A stretch of 64,000 bases of DNA, taken from NCBI GenBank assembly GCA_963989385.1, contig OZ022498.1:317501-381500 (forward strand). Direction: 5' to 3'. Of the stretch, positions 60,624 to 64,000 are shown one piece after another. The notes below the pieces were generated by a model. It had not been told where the DNA came from. It ran no database searches and saw only the letters and a list, made by a program, of their open reading frames with translations. The DNA is from Ctena decussata. Lineage: Eukaryota > Mollusca > Bivalvia > Lucinida > Lucinidae. The first letter of the stretch is position 1. Each line of letters begins with the position of its first letter. The position numbers were made by a program, and so were the translations under genes.

Positions 60624-60681
60624 CAAAGCTCCTTCGGAGCTTTGAATTGCAGGCGCATAGCGCCTGCAAGCGAGCGCTCGC
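60624..60681. repeat. Three consecutive GC-rich hairpins
   Basis: CAAAGCTCC-ttc-GGAGCTTTG, then GCAGGCGC-ata-GCGCCTGC, then the perfect 12-bp palindrome GCGAGCGCTCGC, all within 58 bp. Confidence 0.92.
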
Positions 60682-61575
60682 TATTATTATTCTAGAACTA
60701 GATGTCCTTACTAGGATCGACATGTAAAGAAACAAGAAACATAACACTGTTGCTACTACTATTTTTGAATTTTCTAAAACAGCATATTATTCTACTGTCA
60801 CATGTTTTCGCGACTAATAATAAATCAACATTTTTTCGTTCAGAGATGTTCAAAAAAGGGTAATAAAAGCATTTTCATTGTGAAAAAGGAATGTTTAAGG
60901 ATCCTGACCTAGGTCCATTGTCTGTTATAACCAAATGCTTTCAAATTTAATAAATAAACAAATCCGTTTGTTCAACGATAAGGAGGTAGCCATGTTTTTG
61001 AAGCTGTTGTCACAATCCCCGTGGCTTGGGGGTCATAGTTCTAGTTTCTTATTGGAGTCCCGCCGTTGACTTATCGGCGCACCCAATTAACCGGTAAAAG
61101 TGTTTATTAATGATAAAAGTTAAAGTTTCCTACACCTATGAATAATCTCCCCCCGAAGAATGTTAATACACACATCTACAACACTGAAATGTATCTTCCT
61201 TGCTCCTTGTTATCTGTTATCAAATATATAGTCCTCAATGTAAAATCCCTCCACCAAAGCACTTTCCTGAGATTGGGGTGTAACCCCCCTCCCCCTTGAA
61301 TACCGAATTCTCTTCAAAAAACGGGCTTGAATACTGAATGCTATTTAGGGAGAAGCACAATCACGGGGGTAATACCAATTTGGCTACCTGTGCTTTCGAC
61401 GGAGTCGACCGAAAATACCTGTATCTGTATCTGCCAGATACTCCAAACGCCTCCAAAAGAGTATTACATGGAGTGCGTGTGCGAATGGCCGGTATCACAA
61501 CAAGAAAGATATATATAAAGATTTAATTGATATTATTGTTTTATTTAGATTTAGTTTCAATTTAGAATTTTGTGA
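60682..61575. other. No gene recognised
   Basis: Between the hairpin cluster and the 61586 MITE. Short open frames around 61327-61526 on + have no recognisable motif. The PRPF4 first exon could lie here or further right, but I could not place it. Confidence 0.5.
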
Positions 61576-61585
61576 GTATTGTATC

Positions 61586-62057
61586 GGTCCTACTAAAGAC
61601 AGAAAAGGACTTACCCCACCGAAAAGGACCGAAAAGAACTTTCGGGCACCGAAAAGGCCTTTTATTTGCCATAAAATGCAATATAAAATATATGTTTTAG
61701 AAATTTTAGTATCATCATGATATATATCAGCGCTTGGATAATACTTTTATGAATTGTAGTATCTTCATCCTAAAGTTTCACAAAAATATTACAGCACCGA
61801 AAAGGACTCCACTTCTGGTCAGTGGAGATGCCACGTACCGAAAAGGACATTTCAAATGCCAAATTTCGGGCACCGAAAAGGGCATTTTTCACTTAACGTT
61901 CTAGAAAATTATGTTAAGAAATAAAATATTTTACCATTTATATTTTTTCAAACGTTTTATAGCATAAAATGGCATATAAAAAGTCCTTTTCGGTGCCCGA
62001 AAGTTCTTTTCGGTCCTTTTCGGTGGCAAAAGTCCTTTTCTGTCTTTAGTAGGACCC
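61586..62057. mobile_element. Foldback MITE with 10-bp target duplication
   Basis: Terminal inverted repeats GGTCCTACTAAAGACAGAAA / TTTCTGTCTTTAGTAGGACC are flanked by the direct repeat GTATTGTATC (61576-61585 and 62058-62067). The motif ACCGAAAAGG occurs repeatedly inside in both orientations. A 9-10 bp duplication fits Mutator-like elements; the assignment is inference. Confidence 0.85.
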
Positions 62058-62067
62058 GTATTGTATC

Positions 62068-62815
62068 AGCTGTGAAATCTGCAAATGTTGTGTTGTAGTG
62101 ACTTCACAGCCATCAAAATTATTAGAAGACTAAAGTTTCCTGTGTACTTATGTGCAAGTAAATTTAATGTAAAGATAAGCACAAAGATAGTATACTTAGG
62201 CCCCAACACCCAAGGAGGTGGGGATTCAAACAGTAGAAAAAATCCCTTGCCTTCTAACTAACGACTAAGGATCCAATTCAAATGGAATTCTGTGATCATT
62301 AAAGGATGTAAACATGTATGTAAACAATATCAAAGGTCAATGAATATTTAATCTTTGTTTTTACCGTCGTACTGCACTGTGAATACTAGCACTCTGTCTT
62401 AATTAATTTAAAATGTTTCTCTTGTTTGTAATTGTACAGTAGAAATGTTATCGAAAACAGAGGCAGATATTCAAAACTTTATTTTTTTCGTCGTAGATCT
62501 ACTTTCGATTTCTACTTTCGGATTAACACACACAAACAAACAAACAGTGCAACATTTTGATAGCTATTTTGAAATCAGGTCAAGATTGACCGCGGTCCAT
62601 TTTGGAATTCCAAATAGGACAGCTTAATTTTGAAGTCGCTATCCAGTGTCAAAATTACGGTTGTGGGTGCCTGCCGATATAGCTTACTTATTCATGCAAG
62701 GTATTGTCAAATCTTCAACTAGAGACATATAACAAAACACGCTTCCATTTAATCTGCGCCAATAATCTTTTTTTTTAAAGATTTTTCTTGTTTCCCATTA
62801 TAAAGGTAAAAAGGG
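62068..62815. other. No gene recognised
   Basis: AT-rich sequence without exon-like matches or clear repeats, between the 10-bp-TSD MITE and the SINE at 62816. Confidence 0.5.
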
Positions 62816-63087
62816 TAAAGGTTTCCCATAGCCTAATAGCCGTAGGGGCAGTGGGGGTTAGAGACCCACTGTATCTTGGGCACAGCTGATGAAAGGCGGA
62901 GCCCATCCCTCTCCTTTCGCTGCCTTATCCTTCCCTGATTCGAAAAAGGTACCCATTTACTGCTGGGTTGACAGAGAGAGTTTTCCAGTCATCGTATGGC
63001 GACAGTGAGCCGCGAACTCACGACCTTACGGTGACTTTCTGCACAATAGCCGAGCCACTCTAACCACTCGACTACCGCGCCTCTCCC
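62816..63087 (-). mobile_element. SINE family 2 copy
   Basis: Minus-strand copy with the same core (ccttatccttccctgattcg on +) and the tRNA-like head at the high-coordinate end (gactaccgcgcctctc on +). Confidence 0.75.
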
Positions 63088-63779
63088 ATTATGCTCATCC
63101 CGAAATCTGTGAGCTGTTTATGATTATAAGAGGGGTCTGATGACAAGGCACCTGGAGACCTGGTACCACAACTCCAACAAACTCAGACATTAAATTTACT
63201 TGTGAATGAAATAGTCTGCTCGACATGATTTTAAAGTCTAACCATTGTATATACACTGCCATACTAGCAAAAGGATAAAAACATATTTTTTATGGGATAT
63301 GAAGCGGCCAAAATTCCCTCCCCCCCTCCCTTCCCCCCCACTTGAAAGTACTTGGCCCCTCCCCGACCTGATTATAAATGATTCGTACTTTACATCAGAA
63401 AATCCTATGCACTCATCTAATTAGCCTTCTTTCAAGACTTGGAGTGAACGAAAGACACAAGATTACTGATTATATATTTCATGGTACAATCACCAACATG
63501 ATTCTATCCATAGGAAACAGGTATCAAGTCAGAAAACGAAATCAGGGTGTGTTTATTTAGGGAATGCATGTAGTCATATGTAGGACCCACAGCTTATTTG
63601 TGCGTATGCATTTTATATGTATGTCTCAGACAGCAGTTGGAAATATGAAAAAATGTCCGTTCCGATCCAATCCGGTAATTAGGCCCGTACCAGTGAGTTC
63701 CGGTTTTACGCTCTGCCAAACCACCTCAGCTTCAGTTTCTTCTATCTTTTCATACCGCATACACCCTCATATAAGTATT
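63088..63779. other. No gene recognised
   Basis: Contains a C-rich tract (63317-63345) and AT-rich sequence. No exon-like match before the LINE remnant at the window end. Confidence 0.5.
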
Positions 63780-64000
63780 ACGTTTCTTGACCTAGTCAGG
63801 AGTTCGTCAAATATAGTCAATGGCTGCTTGGATCTTTCTGCGAACATCCTCATTGGTTATGTGGTCGTTGTATGAGATGTTCAGTAACCTTCGCTATGGA
63901 TAGCATCTCGTCTCAAAGGCCTGCGATCTTTTCTTTAACTCTGCTGTCAAGGTCCATATATGACTCACAGGCGTACAGAACTATGATGTGACAAGGGAGC
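63780..64000 (-). pseudogene. Decayed LINE reverse-transcriptase C-terminus
   Basis: On the minus strand, after frame shifts, it reads VLYACESYMDLDSRVKEKIA, then LNISYNDHITNEDVRRKIQA and AID, with stops (TGA, TAG) between. This resembles the post-RT 'LYGCETW...DHVTNEEVR' region common in animal LINE polyproteins. It runs off the window edge and is a different element from the LINE at 57291-60499. Confidence 0.75.

Noticed and set aside
61327..61526. Two overlapping ~62-codon ORFs
   Set aside because: No domain or repeat similarity that I recognise. Short open frames of this size are expected by chance.

Overview
This is an AT-rich, intron-dense animal genomic window. It holds parts of two conserved, convergently transcribed eukaryotic genes, separated and riddled by an unusually dense mixture of transposon-derived sequence. 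Exon-level similarity to animal WDR35 and PRPF4, multi-kilobase introns, and abundant MITEs, tRNA-derived SINEs and tandem-array elements with AGCTCACCTG or CTCGCCTG ends point to a mollusc, most likely a bivalve. That taxonomic call is inference.

Layout. Positions 1-25947 (+) carry the last 14 coding exons of WDR35 (IFT121), a core subunit of the ciliary IFT-A complex. The exons join in one frame to 541 codons plus a stop and end in a cysteine-rich zinc-binding tail. The N-terminal WD40 propellers lie upstream of the window. Positions 25948-31608 are the intergenic space between the two 3' ends. Positions 31609-55469 (-) carry 15 coding exons of PRPF4 (the U4/U6 snRNP WD40 protein, 60K/Prp4), complete at the C-terminus. 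Only a short first coding exon (about 10 residues plus the ATG) is unplaced. Positions 56312-57078 hold a probable hAT-type MITE with an 8-bp target duplication. Positions 57291-60499 (-) hold a 5'-truncated non-LTR retrotransposon with a 957-codon open reverse-transcriptase ORF and a (CAA)n tail. Positions 60500-64000 hold MITEs, a SINE and a decayed LINE fragment running off the end.

The two host genes act in unrelated processes (ciliary transport and pre-mRNA splicing). Nothing suggests they work together. The introns carry at least eight families of repeats. One structural class recurs: a 5' hairpin, a GTCGGC-rich patch, an internal tandem array of about 146-166 bp units, and a 3' hairpin followed by CTTGTT. 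This matches the general architecture of bivalve pearl / Helentron-derived (HINE) elements.

The most unusual observation is that three tandem arrays start inside coding exons and carry the exon boundary with them. WDR35 has a 66-bp array (four donor copies) and a 43-bp array (about 34 donor copies), each copying an exon 3' end plus its splice donor. PRPF4 has a four-copy array that copies the last codons and stop codon into the 3' UTR. A shorter acceptor-side duplicate lies in another WDR35 intron.
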